From positions 1 through 64,000 of the forward strand of contig DAMAHZ010000005.1 in the NCBI GenBank assembly GCA_031993545.1: 64,000 nucleotides of DNA, read 5' to 3'. How positions within the stretch are numbered: position 1 is the stretch's first letter; every line of letters starts with the position of its first letter. The DNA is from UBA1535 sp002323775 (GTDB lineage Bacteria; Bacillota; Clostridia; Tissierellales; Sedimentibacteraceae). The notes under the pieces were generated by a model. The model was not told the DNA's origin and did not search any database. It was given only the letters and a program-made list of their open reading frames with translations. The translations under genes were made by a program, and so were the position numbers. This document shows, piece by piece, positions 34,212 through 42,201 of this stretch.

Positions 34212-34841
34212 ATGAATAATAAAAATTTTACTGATAAATTATATGATCTAATTGTAGATATGTATGATGATAATGATGATATTGAGTTAACAATTGATGA
34301 CGATTTTTTTGAAAGCATACCTAATAATGTAAAATACTCTAGGGTAGAGGAGTACATAAACAATAATAAAGAAAAATTTAAAAACGTGGATATAACCAGA
34401 AGAATGTTTACTTCATATATAAAAGCGGGTATACTTCCAGAAATAGATGAAAAAAACAAACCAAATAATAATTTAAATTATTATACAAAAGATCAAATTT
34501 TATATTATATTATGGCACAACAATTAAAAGATTTAACACAATTAGACAATATATCTTATCTATTTAAAGAAATAAGAAATAATAAAGAATTGGGATACGA
34601 TAGTAAAGATATTTTTGAGATATACTTTGAAAGCTATGAAATGGGAAAAAATCAGATAAATACAGTATATAAAGATTTATTATCTAAAATATCTGGTGAT
34701 TATGATGTCGAAAATAAAACTGAAGCATTTGAAGAAGGCGTTATGCACTTAGGACAGTTAGTTATATTAGCTATTAGTAGAGCTTTTATTGATAATTTTA
34801 ATAGTATATATAAAAAAAATAATCTAAAGGAAGATAAGTAA
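34212..34841 (+). CDS. DUF1836 (MerR-like) DNA-binding protein
   Basis: This 209-residue protein is of the DUF1836/YkrK type. The centre has a MerR-like helix-turn-helix (DITRRMFTSYIKAGILPEIDEKNKPNNNLNYYTKDQILYYIMAQQLKDL, about residues 58-105), and the C-terminal half is helical and probably dimerises. It likely represses genes at the right end of the element. GAGGTAGG precedes the ATG. Very low GC, like its neighbours. Confidence 0.75.
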   Translation: MNNKNFTDKLYDLIVDMYDDNDDIELTIDDDFFESIPNNVKYSRVEEYINNNKEKFKNVDITRRMFTSYIKAGILPEIDEKNKPNNNLNYYTKDQILYYIMAQQLKDLTQLDNISYLFKEIRNNKELGYDSKDIFEIYFESYEMGKNQINTVYKDLLSKISGDYDVENKTEAFEEGVMHLGQLVILAISRAFIDNFNSIYKKNNLKEDK

Positions 34842-34909
34842 TACGGAAACAAAATTATATTTAATAATGAATCATGGATTTGTGCACAATTATCAAAATG
34901 TGTCAGTGA

Positions 34910-35137
34910 AAATGGTGGACCAATAAAATTTTTAATAACGGATATGAAAAGGGTCTGGAAGAAGGATACAAATATGGTATAAAAGTGGATAATAAATTTG
35001 GAATGCTTAAAGGTGGATTAATTGTAGGTGCATTATGGTTATGTCATTGCGGGGTTAAAAAATATAATAATTATATTAAAGAAAAAAGAACAAAAAATAT
35101 TACATATAGTGTAAGTAGTTTGAATGATATTTATTAA
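34910..35137 (+). pseudogene. Fragment of a small membrane-anchored protein
   Basis: An open stretch encoding KIFNNGYEKGLEEGYKYGIKVDNKFGMLKGGLIVGALWLCH and a basic tail ends at TAA 35135-35137. It has a single hydrophobic segment (GGLIVGALWL) but no start codon with a ribosome site near its beginning. It may be the frameshifted end of a gene or start internally. The family is not recognised. Confidence 0.35.
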
Positions 35138-35206
35138 TTAGGAATTATTTAGATGAAATGAGAAAATTATATATTTTAAAATTTAAAGAAAGAAGGTGAC
35201 TTATAG

Positions 35207-35398
35207 ATGAAAAATAAAGTATTTTACGATGAAAATGTTAATTATGATAATTTAGAACAACATACATATGATGATGCACCGGGACATATTTTCTATACTT
35301 GTCCAATTTGTGGCAGTGAGAATCTTGCAACGTTTATAACACAGGAGTATGGTCAGACAATGTGTATTGATTGTTGGAATACTAAGTATGGTGGATAA
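35207..35398 (+). CDS. Small zinc-ribbon protein
   Basis: This 63-residue protein has a four-Cys ribbon: FYTCPICGSENLATF...MCIDCWNTKYGG (CxxC at about residues 36-39 and CxxC at 55-58). It probably binds zinc and may contact nucleic acid or protein. AGAAGGTGACTT precedes the ATG. It is not assigned to a family. It is followed 41 bp later by another tiny gene and may share its transcript. Confidence 0.6.
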   Translation: MKNKVFYDENVNYDNLEQHTYDDAPGHIFYTCPICGSENLATFITQEYGQTMCIDCWNTKYGG

Positions 35399-35439
35399 AT
35401 TTTGTTAATTAGAATTTATCGTAGGAAGGAGGTAGTGCT

Positions 35440-35607
35440 ATGAACTTGAATATCATGATTGACTGGAAGTTTGTTGTTTCCCTAGGCGTAGTAGTTATTG
35501 GCACCATTTTCGCTGTGAAGATGGATGCTGATGCTGCTGAAAGAGTATCAACCCATGCGGTTGATGCTTGCAAGGAGTATGCGATCGCTGGAAACTTCGA
35601 CCGCTAG
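35440..35607 (+). CDS. Tiny single-span membrane protein, atypically GC-rich
   Basis: This 55-residue protein has one hydrophobic helix (FVVSLGVVVIGTIFAVKM, about residues 11-28) and a polar tail (DADAAERVSTHAVDACKEYAIAGNFDR). AGGAAGGAGGT lies 6 nt before the ATG, a near-perfect ribosome site. Its codons (GGC, ACC, TTC, GCG, CGC) are far richer in G/C than the flanking element genes, so it came from another source or is under strong codon selection. The function is unknown; a small membrane or regulatory peptide is likely. Confidence 0.6.
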   Translation: MNLNIMIDWKFVVSLGVVVIGTIFAVKMDADAAERVSTHAVDACKEYAIAGNFDR

Positions 35608-35680
35608 CCCTTTATATTGTTAAAGCTTAAGGTCACATAGTCTTATGAATATGTACTTTTATTTATAAGAAGGTATTGGG

Positions 35681-35896
35681 ATGGAAATAAGAAATCGTAT
35701 AGCAAATGTAATGAAACTTAGCTGTAATACTTATCAGGATTTTTTGAAAATGGTAATAAAGCCAGATTGGTAGAAGAAGCTATATGACATTGCAAAAAAT
35801 GCTATTGTACATAATCGTTATGCAGATAATTATAGACCTGCATATAAAAAAATGCATGATACTAAAATCGATAATTATGGTATTATTGTAGCTTAG
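35681..35896 (+). pseudogene. 71-codon frame with one internal TAG
   Basis: ATG with AAGAAGGTATTGGG upstream encodes MEIRNRIANVMKLSCNTYQD and ten more residues to W30. TAG follows at 35771-35773, then 40 more codons in the same frame (KKLYDIAKNAIVHNRYADNY...) to TAG at 35894-35896. A terminator hairpin follows (35919-35955). A single change from CAG to TAG would explain it. Confidence 0.5.
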
Positions 35897-35918
35897 TAAA
35901 ACTATTACTAATTACCAT

Positions 35919-35955
35919 TAACCAGTCAATTTAATGTTGACTGGTTAATTATGAC
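35919..35955 (+). terminator. Terminator at the right end of the element
   Basis: A perfect 11-bp stem TAACCAGTCAA / TTGACTGGTTA with a 7-nt loop, followed by A/T-rich sequence with a short T-run. Confidence 0.6.
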
Positions 35956-36122
35956 AATTTTAAATACATATAAATCTTTAGTAGCACAACGCTATTAAAA
36001 CAACATGATAAACTGTAACATTTAGTATAATAATATAATTGGAAAATACAACAAAAAAAAGAATAGATAGTATAGTATAAAATATATATCTTCAAAGGCG
36101 TGTTTGATGGGTATAAAGCATA

Positions 36123-36147
36123 AAATAACACAACCGTAACACAACGC
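36123..36147 (+). repeat. Right subterminal 25-bp direct repeat
   Basis: Exact copy of 3603-3627, lying about 108 bp inside attR. Together with the left copy it marks the two arms of the element. Confidence 0.6.
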
Positions 36148-36255
36148 CAATAAATTTACATAAAAATAAGTAAGACACTATAACATTTAACAAACGTAAA
36201 ACATTGAAATATAAACAAATATAATTTTATATAAAACAGATTAAAATGACCTATG

Positions 36256-36298
36256 TCGAATCTGTAGGTTGGGGGTTCGAGACCCTCATGGCGCGCCA
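36256..36298 (+). repeat. attR: 43-bp copy of the tRNA-Arg 3' end
   Basis: Identical to 3496-3538. Only the 3' part of the tRNA is present, so this copy is non-functional and marks the right junction. Confidence 0.9.
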
Positions 36299-36371
36299 TT
36301 ATGTGCTTGTAAAATAGATGTCATTGATAAAAAGTCAATGATTTCTAGTGGTTACAAGCAATTTTTTTGCA

Positions 36372-36423
36372 AAAAAACACATAAATGATAATCATTTTCA
36401 TAGATATCATTTACGTGTTTTTT
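36372..36423. terminator. Bidirectional hairpin just outside attR
   Basis: The 19-nt arms 36372-36390 and 36405-36423 have one mismatch, with A-run and T-run at either end. It would have ended the tRNA transcript before the element inserted and also serves the leftward methionyl-tRNA synthetase-like gene. The rest of 36299-36605 holds no gene. Confidence 0.65.
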
Positions 36424-36605
36424 AGCTTTTTTGAGCAAAAACAGAATTGAACTAATAGTTACTAAAGCAATAATAAAAGTACGTAGACCAAGCCAGTATG
36501 TCATATGTCATGCTACACTGATACACCAGAGGGCTTTTCTACATTTATGCTACTTTTGACCATGTTATATCATATTATTGAAACAATTACTGCGTATGAA
36601 TAGAT

Positions 36606-38531
36606 TTACTTATCCAATTGAGTTGGATGTTTGCTGAAGAAATCTACACGTGGCTCCAAAAATCGGAATTTATGATTAGGTTTAATAAAATAAGTTATTG
36701 GTTCAAAAATATACTCCCAATCCCAAATTTTCTCATCAACCACTAAATAATTACGTATCATTTCACATCCAGCTGGAACGATAGGGTGAAATAATGCAGC
36801 ACAAACTCTTATGACGTGAAACATATCTATCAATAATTGATCAATATCCGATTTGTTTTCATTTTTGCTGCGTACGGACCACTCTTTATTAGCATCTCTT
36901 AGATAAATATTTAATAATTCAAATATTTTATCAAAAGAAAATTCATACATCATGCGTTCATATGATAGTATTATTTCATTAGATTTTTTAATTATTGACT
37001 CGCTTACATTTCCTTCCGGATAAATTCCGTCATTATATTTTTGAATTGTATAAAAGCAAGAACGAATCAATCTGTTAAATATATTGCAAAGTAAATTACC
37101 TTCATATAGAACTGTATCAAACTCTTGACTTTTTTCAAGCAATACTTTTGGTTCAAATCCTACACTGCGTTCAGCTAGGCTTGCATTCATAAAATGCATG
37201 CGAAGTTGTTCAGGAGTATAATAATCCAAAAGTTCAGCCGCTTTAGGGGGCTTTACTTCACTGCTGCTTGAAGCCTTTGTTTTACCGTAAAGCAAATGAT
37301 GATTAGGTACAATAATGGGTAAGCGAAAACCTTCATCTAATGCTAAAAACAATCCAATTTCAGCAATTCCATAAAAATAGATATTATCCTCACCTATAAA
37401 TTGATATACTTGAGAGTCATCCGACTTCCACCATTTTTCCCATTCGTTCCCTTCTATTCCGTCATTTAAATAAGCTTTAGTAAAAGAAATAGGTGCCCAT
37501 AAAGACTCTGGCCATACCCAAAAAGTTAATCCAGATACTCCGTTAACCTCTGGAACAGGAATCCCCCAGTTAACATTACCAGACAGTCTGAAAGGAACCA
37601 ATGTTTTTCCAGTGCGGTATCTAATTTCATTTTCTGCTAAAATTGAAACCGCTCTGTCCAAGCTGACTAAATCATCAAAAACCAATGTCCATGATGCTTT
37701 CTGTTCATCTTCTATAACACAAAAAGACGGCATACCATCGAGTTTTTTTACTTCCTCTACTAATTCCTTTTTTATATAAATAGATGGTTTTTTTAAAAAC
37801 TCACGTATAATTTTAATCAAATCTTTACGGCAACAAGGGTTTTGTTCCCATAATTGAAGTGTATTTTTAATTTCATTTTCATATGATGGTAAATCAAAAA
37901 ACCAATTCTTAACAGCCACACGCACCGGCTTCTTTCCTGATAAAACACTTATCGGATTAATTAATGCGTCAGGATTATATTGATGTCCAAGAGAACATTC
38001 GTCAGCATATGCAATCTCTGATTTGCATCCTTGTATCGGGCACTGACCATGAACCTGTCTTCCATTAAGAAAAACATTTTTATCATCATCATAAAATTGA
38101 AATGTCTGCTCTAATTTCAACGATTCACGTTCATATAAACGAGTAAACAGAGAAGTAGATAAAGCGGAATGAATCTTTCCTGCTTCGTTTAAAGCTGAAG
38201 CTCCAAAAAGATCAAGTGAAATCTGATATTTGGAAAGAGTTTCTTTTTGATTCAAATGGTTTTGGGTTACATAATCTGTTATAGTTCCAAGAAAACCATC
38301 TGATACTGCTTGTTCATATCCGACTTCAATTGCACTGCCATAACAATCAGTGCCTGAAATAAAAATGACGTTTTCTGAGCCAATTCTGTCTCTTAAAAAG
38401 CGAGCGAATATGTCCGCATGGACAAATACTCCACCGACATGTCCGAAATGTAATTCTTTATTACCATATGGCATGCCAGCAGTAATAATTGCTTTGTTAG
38501 GAAACGATGGTCGTATTAATGTATGATCCAT
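36606..38531 (-). CDS. Divergent methionyl-tRNA synthetase paralogue
   Basis: This 641-residue class I aminoacyl-tRNA synthetase is of the MetRS type. The HIGH-like motif is ELHFGHVGGVFVHADIFARFLR (about residues 26-45), followed by FISGTDCYGSA, a metal-knuckle-like CPIQGC...CSLGH, NWGIPVPEV...FWVWPESLWAP and GEDNIYFYGI. The KMSKS site is altered (LLYGKTKASSSSEVKPP), and the helical anticodon-binding part (NRLIRSCFYTIQKY) is present. The protein would charge tRNA with Met or a related substrate. The changed active-site loops suggest a specialised copy, such as an inhibitor-resistant or secondary enzyme. A stop codon directly precedes the ATG in frame, and the only GGAGG is 43 nt upstream, in front of an overlapping leader ORF. 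Confidence 0.7.
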   Translation of the reverse strand: MDHTLIRPSFPNKAIITAGMPYGNKELHFGHVGGVFVHADIFARFLRDRIGSENVIFISGTDCYGSAIEVGYEQAVSDGFLGTITDYVTQNHLNQKETLSKYQISLDLFGASALNEAGKIHSALSTSLFTRLYERESLKLEQTFQFYDDDKNVFLNGRQVHGQCPIQGCKSEIAYADECSLGHQYNPDALINPISVLSGKKPVRVAVKNWFFDLPSYENEIKNTLQLWEQNPCCRKDLIKIIREFLKKPSIYIKKELVEEVKKLDGMPSFCVIEDEQKASWTLVFDDLVSLDRAVSILAENEIRYRTGKTLVPFRLSGNVNWGIPVPEVNGVSGLTFWVWPESLWAPISFTKAYLNDGIEGNEWEKWWKSDDSQVYQFIGEDNIYFYGIAEIGLFLALDEGFRLPIIVPNHHLLYGKTKASSSSEVKPPKAAELLDYYTPEQLRMHFMNASLAERSVGFEPKVLLEKSQEFDTVLYEGNLLCNIFNRLIRSCFYTIQKYNDGIYPEGNVSESIIKKSNEIILSYERMMYEFSFDKIFELLNIYLRDANKEWSVRSKNENKSDIDQLLIDMFHVIRVCAALFHPIVPAGCEMIRNYLVVDEKIWDWEYIFEPITYFIKPNHKFRFLEPRVDFFSKHPTQLDK

Positions 38532-38563
38532 CTATAAACCAAATAGACACGTCTAAAAGGCAT
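38516..38563 (-). CDS. Leader peptide overlapping the MetRS-like start
   Basis: A 15-residue frame MPFRRVYLVYRWIIH begins 11 nt after the GGAGG at 38575-38579 and ends 16 nt inside the synthetase gene in another frame. A dyad CAAATAGA...TCTATTTG (about 38541-38572) spans it. The arrangement suggests translational coupling or attenuation. There is no protein-level evidence. Confidence 0.4.
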   Translation of the reverse strand: MPFRRVYLVYRWIIH

Positions 38564-39278
38564 ATCTATTTGTTCCTCCAATCTTTTAAATTTGCTTTTT
38601 ATTATAGCAAACTCTATTTAATAAATCAACATTATATTTAAAAAATAGATATTCTGTTAATAAAAGGGATAGCAAAATGGATAGATAAGTTAGTTTGCTG
38701 TAAAACAGATATTTTAGCATATGAAAAAATAAAGAAATGTTTGATAGCATATAAAAATTTTTTGTAAAAAATAATACTTTTTAATAATAAGTTGTATTAT
38801 ACAGAATTTAAAGGAAGGCTTTATAAGGAGTATATATTATAAATAATTGGAGCTTGGAATTTCAAATAAAATCAAAGTTGCAATATAATTCAATTTCAAT
38901 ACAAAAACAAAAAGACATCTATTTTGCAAATACAACACATTTTTTATTTACAAAGTAATTTATTAATTTTATTTTCTAAATTTTACAATAAAATCTATAC
39001 AGCACTAATAATTCTTTAGATAAGCTTTTTGAGAATCATACATGCTAATGCTGTAATGTAAATGAAAAGTGTGAATAAATATGTCAAAAAATAATGTTAT
39101 TAAACTATTATGACAATTATTTACACTAAACCTTAATAAAATAAATGCTTTTAAACACTTTAGATACATATTTGATAAATCAATCCAAATGGATATGACT
39201 AAACGAGAAAACATGGAAAAAATTCGTCTAAAAAAATGTTGACAAACCACGAAATGAAAAAAGGAGTAAGCGTAATGA
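38564..39278. other. 715-bp gap upstream of the MetRS-like and GNAT genes
   Basis: Nothing recognisable beyond AT-rich DNA. The leftward promoter probably lies in 38590-38640 (TTGATT ... TATAAT on the minus strand). Scattered stop codons exclude a gene; it may be eroded intergenic DNA. Confidence 0.5.
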
Positions 39279-39824
39279 TTGAAACTACACAAAATCACCT
39301 ACGATAATCTGGAAGCAGTATTAGAGTTGAAATTGGAAGATGCTCAGAAAGACTATGTGGATTCCGTCATCTATAGCTTGATCAAAGCCTATGTGAATAT
39401 AACTAACGACATGAAACCCCCTATGCTCTTTGCTATATACAACAATGATGAGGTTATAGGATTTGTAAAGATCGGGTTTTATGAATTGACAAAAGACTTC
39501 TTTTACGATGGTATGTGCAAAGAGTTTGGCGATAAGGCCACCTATGGAATTGACAGCTTTATGATTGACAAGAAATACCAAGGCAAAGGGTTAGGCAAAC
39601 AAGCCATTGTAAAAATTATTGAATTTTTAAAATCTTTCCCACAGGGCAAAACGGATACAATTTCTGTATCTTATTGGATGACAAACGTAGCCGCCCGAAA
39701 ACTGTACGCATCAGTTGGTTTCGTGGAAACAGGAGATATATGGGACGGAGTAACATTTGAAGCTTGGAATTCAAAGAGAGAGGACATAGAAGACGCAGAA
39801 GTAGGTGCAAGATTTAGATTATAG
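39279..39824 (+). CDS. GNAT-family N-acetyltransferase
   Basis: This 181-residue protein has the GNAT acetyl-CoA fold. The strand and loop DSFMIDKKYQGKGLGKQAIVKIIEFLKSF (about residues 90-117) carries the Q/RxxGxG/A pyrophosphate-binding motif. VSYWMTNVAARKLYASVGFVETG (about 128-150) is the closing motif. The target could be an antibiotic, a polyamine or a protein N-terminus. The frame starts with TTG at 39279. An ATG four bases upstream (39275) with AAGGAG would be the natural start if one base were removed, so a frameshift or sequencing slip at the start is possible. The base composition is slightly higher in GC than the flanks. Confidence 0.8.
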   Translation: MKLHKITYDNLEAVLELKLEDAQKDYVDSVIYSLIKAYVNITNDMKPPMLFAIYNNDEVIGFVKIGFYELTKDFFYDGMCKEFGDKATYGIDSFMIDKKYQGKGLGKQAIVKIIEFLKSFPQGKTDTISVSYWMTNVAARKLYASVGFVETGDIWDGVTFEAWNSKREDIEDAEVGARFRL

Positions 39825-40402
39825 CAATTTTACTGACATAAGCGTGATGTAATCGTGCCTTTACTGTTTCGTGAATCATCGCCATGCGTGACAAAGCATT
39901 GATAAAAACACATTTATACACTAAAAATTATGTAAATAAACGTGTTTTTTATGAAATAACACTGTAAATAACACTATTACACTGTGACTATATGATGAGC
40001 TTTGAAGCTAATTAAAAAATAAATAAAATATAGGTAATTACTTTACATAATAAATAGTTCTTTATACTTATTTTATCAGGTATTAAAATTGAGTTAAAGA
40101 TTAAAAATATGGTTATGTAAGTATGTCATGAGATACGATAAACCAGAATGTAATAAAGATTTAATACTTAGTTATTTAAGACAAATATCATTACAAAACA
40201 TAGATATAGCACAATTCGAAATAGATTTAGCAGGTTCATTTTGAACGACGGGAAGAATTCTGAACATTTTCATTGGAATATTTAGATTTTTACCGTCATT
40301 TTTTATGCTAAAATTTTGTAATTACAATGTTTTTTGCATTTTTTGTTTTTTGATAAATATTGTACACCAAGATAAAAAGTCAACTTAAAAAATTTCGAGA
40401 CA
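39825..40402. other. 578-bp gap with terminator and repeat-like arm
   Basis: No gene is supported. It holds the GNAT terminator, a tandem AAATAACACTGT/AAATAACACTAT (39954-39977) that resembles the 25-bp arm repeats of the 32.8-kb element, and a 38-codon frame at 40128-40244 lacking a ribosome site. A dyad GACGG...CCGTC followed by T-run ends near 40310. Confidence 0.45.
39904..39950 (+). terminator. Terminator of the GNAT gene
   Basis: An imperfect stem AAAACACATTTATA with its complement ending GTGTTTTTT, about 80 bp after the stop. Confidence 0.55.
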
Positions 40403-40660
40403 TTGCAAATTGAGAATAATAATGAGATAACTATGTATATATCTGAGAATAATAACGATACGATTGATACAGTAAATTTGGTAATAAATAATAAATTTAT
40501 TTTAGATCTAGAATCATTAATTCAAATGTCCTTAAAAGAATTAGATAAATATGTAATTAATGGAAAAATATTTAATATAATTATTGAAAGCATTCAAAAA
40601 TTGGGGATTAAAAATGATGAATTTAATAGTTATATAAATGTTTTGAATAATAAGTTCTAA
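40403..40660 (+). CDS. Short hypothetical protein
   Basis: An 85-codon frame rich in Asn, Ile and acidic residues (LVINNKFILDLESLIQMSLKELDKYVINGKIFNIIIESIQKLG). The TTG start at 40403 lacks a ribosome site, and an ATG at 40433 has only a weak one. A good terminator follows (40685-40733), which argues that the frame is expressed. The family is not recognised; it could be the end of a decayed gene. Confidence 0.4.
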   Translation: MQIENNNEITMYISENNNDTIDTVNLVINNKFILDLESLIQMSLKELDKYVINGKIFNIIIESIQKLGIKNDEFNSYINVLNNKF

Positions 40661-40684
40661 TAGATTTAGTCCAAATTATTTATT

Positions 40685-40733
40685 AAAAGTCAAGTTAAAG
40701 AAATGTTTTTATAATTCTTTAACTTGACTTTTC
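40685..40733. terminator. Strong hairpin terminator
   Basis: A perfect 18-bp stem AAAAGTCAAGTTAAAGAA / TTCTTTAACTTGACTTTT with a 12-nt loop. Confidence 0.75.
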
Positions 40734-40794
40734 AACAGAATTAACGCATTATAGTTATAAATAATACGTTTGGAAAGAAAGGAATATTTTAATT

Positions 40795-41904
40795 ATGAAA
40801 AAACAATTTTTGATATTATTATCGTGTTTTTTGTTACTGTTTCTATCATCTTGTGAAACCATAAATAAAACAAATGGAAGTGATTCAATTACTGGGGATA
40901 AGCCGGGTGAAATAATAAAGGAAATCTCGATAAACAGGAGTTCTAATCAAGCGAATGGTGGTAGAATTAGCTATGATAGTAAGAAAATATACTATGCTAA
41001 TGATGGAAAATTATACAGTATTAATAAAGATGGTAAGAATAAAAAGGTTTTATTTGGTAAATATGAAGTATATGGTTTTGAAATTTACAAAGATAGGATT
41101 TATATTGATTTTAAAAATAATGGTCTTCGTGGGATTTGTTCAATAAACATGGATGGTAGTGATGAAAAATATTTAGATATAGAAAATTTAAATCTTATGG
41201 GAGAACATTGGTATCTTGGATTTATGGTAAGTCATGGTTATATATATTATTACTTTGGTAATTATTATGGAGGTAGTAACCCTGAATGGGAGAAAGAATT
41301 ATATTTAGATTGTAATAAACTATATAGATATAATATTGAAGATGGTAAAATTGATGATCTTAATATCTTTTTTGGAGATGCCTCACTGCCGATAGTATAC
41401 AATGATAAACTATATTTGCATGATGAGCAACATTTAGATAAGCTAATTGAAATAGACGGAGATAAAATTAACTCTATTGAATATAGATTAGGTGAACACA
41501 AAGAATATGGAGTGTTTTCTTTACAAGTGGCTAATGAATATTTCTATTATCATAATTCGGATCAGATTTATAGGAATAAGTTAATTAATGCAGAAAAGAC
41601 TGAAATAGTTTTAGAAGTTAAAGGCTTTATTGAATATATGAATGTTACAAAAGAATATATCTTTTTTACAAACGCAATGAGAGATAAAGAAGGAAAAGTA
41701 GTTGCTCAAATCAATAGAATAAAGCATGATGGAACTGAGTTAAAAATAATATTTGAATATTTAATAGAAAAAGAAAGAACTCATTTTATAGCTTCGCCAA
41801 TTTATGTAGTAGATGATTTAATATTATATAAGCGTTTGGATTCTAGCGAAAAAGAAATAATAGTGATGGATTTCGAAGGGAACATTTTTGATTGGGATTT
41901 ATGA
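40795..41904 (+). CDS. DUF5050-type beta-propeller lipoprotein
   Basis: This 369-residue secreted lipoprotein has a signal peptide with lipobox LFLSSC (Cys at about residue 20). The mature protein has repeated strands of the type KIYYANDGKLYSINKDGKNKKVL, RGICSINMDGSDEKYL and KLYRYNIEDGKI, characteristic of DUF5050/TolB-like propellers on clostridial cell surfaces. It probably binds a ligand or protein outside the cell; no enzyme motif is seen. AGAAAGGAAT precedes the ATG. Confidence 0.7.
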   Translation: MKKQFLILLSCFLLLFLSSCETINKTNGSDSITGDKPGEIIKEISINRSSNQANGGRISYDSKKIYYANDGKLYSINKDGKNKKVLFGKYEVYGFEIYKDRIYIDFKNNGLRGICSINMDGSDEKYLDIENLNLMGEHWYLGFMVSHGYIYYYFGNYYGGSNPEWEKELYLDCNKLYRYNIEDGKIDDLNIFFGDASLPIVYNDKLYLHDEQHLDKLIEIDGDKINSIEYRLGEHKEYGVFSLQVANEYFYYHNSDQIYRNKLINAEKTEIVLEVKGFIEYMNVTKEYIFFTNAMRDKEGKVVAQINRIKHDGTELKIIFEYLIEKERTHFIASPIYVVDDLILYKRLDSSEKEIIVMDFEGNIFDWDL

Positions 41905-42145
41905 TATAAAAATTAAGAATATCTAATTTAACAGATTATCTATAAACTATTTTAAGACTAAATTATTATAAAGTAAACAATAAAAGAAGAAAAATAATGT
42001 GTAGAAATAATATTGATTTTAAGAATAATATAACTTAAGTGACTTTGTTAGCTAGATTAAATTTGCATAGTATAAAATAACAACATATTAAGTAGTTGTA
42101 ATGTGTTTTTGTAGATAGACAAAACTTATGTTGAGAATAATAATA

Positions 42146-42193
42146 AAAAGAGCCACGCAAGTCTGTTATAGATACAGATTTCGTGGTTCTTTT
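42146..42193. terminator. Bidirectional terminator
   Basis: The outer stem AAAAGAGCCACG / CGTGGTTCTTTT plus inner stem AGTCTGT/ACAGATT lie between the lipoprotein gene and the leftward ABC operon. The upstream 41905-42145 holds no gene. Confidence 0.75.
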
Positions 42194-42201
42194 ATTAAGT
42201 G

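Larger units (their letters stand above)
3496..36298. mobile_element. Integrative (mobilizable) element in tRNA-Arg, about 32.8 kb
   Basis: The element is bounded by the exact 43-bp direct repeat 3496-3538 / 36256-36298, which is the tRNA-Arg 3' end. Near the left end are excisionase (5880), tyrosine integrase (6151), a MobC-like protein and a small relaxase (7520-8316), and a leftward SF3-helicase-like gene. Twenty-five-bp subterminal direct repeats (3603-3627, 36123-36147) look like integrase arm sites. No type IV secretion or coupling-protein gene is seen, so conjugative transfer would need a helper (IME rather than ICE). Cargo is the amidoligase trio and a defence island with Kiwa, a nuclease-NACHT protein and Gabija. 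Several cargo genes are decayed. Confidence 0.85.

Noticed and set aside
35771..35773. TAG read as pyrrolysine or suppressed amber
   Set aside because: The same frame ends in TAG, no pyl genes are seen, and the CUA tRNA-like relic lacks its 5' half. A nonsense mutation is simpler.
3496..36298. Element called a full conjugative ICE
   Set aside because: No VirB4, VirD4/TcpA or other transfer genes are visible between the att sites.
38564..38640. T-box riboswitch for the MetRS-like gene
   Set aside because: The leader is only about 80 nt and lacks the T-box core and a specifier hairpin.
40128..40244. 38-codon frame MRYDKPECNKDLILSYL...
   Set aside because: No ribosome site, no family, in a gene-poor repeat-like region.
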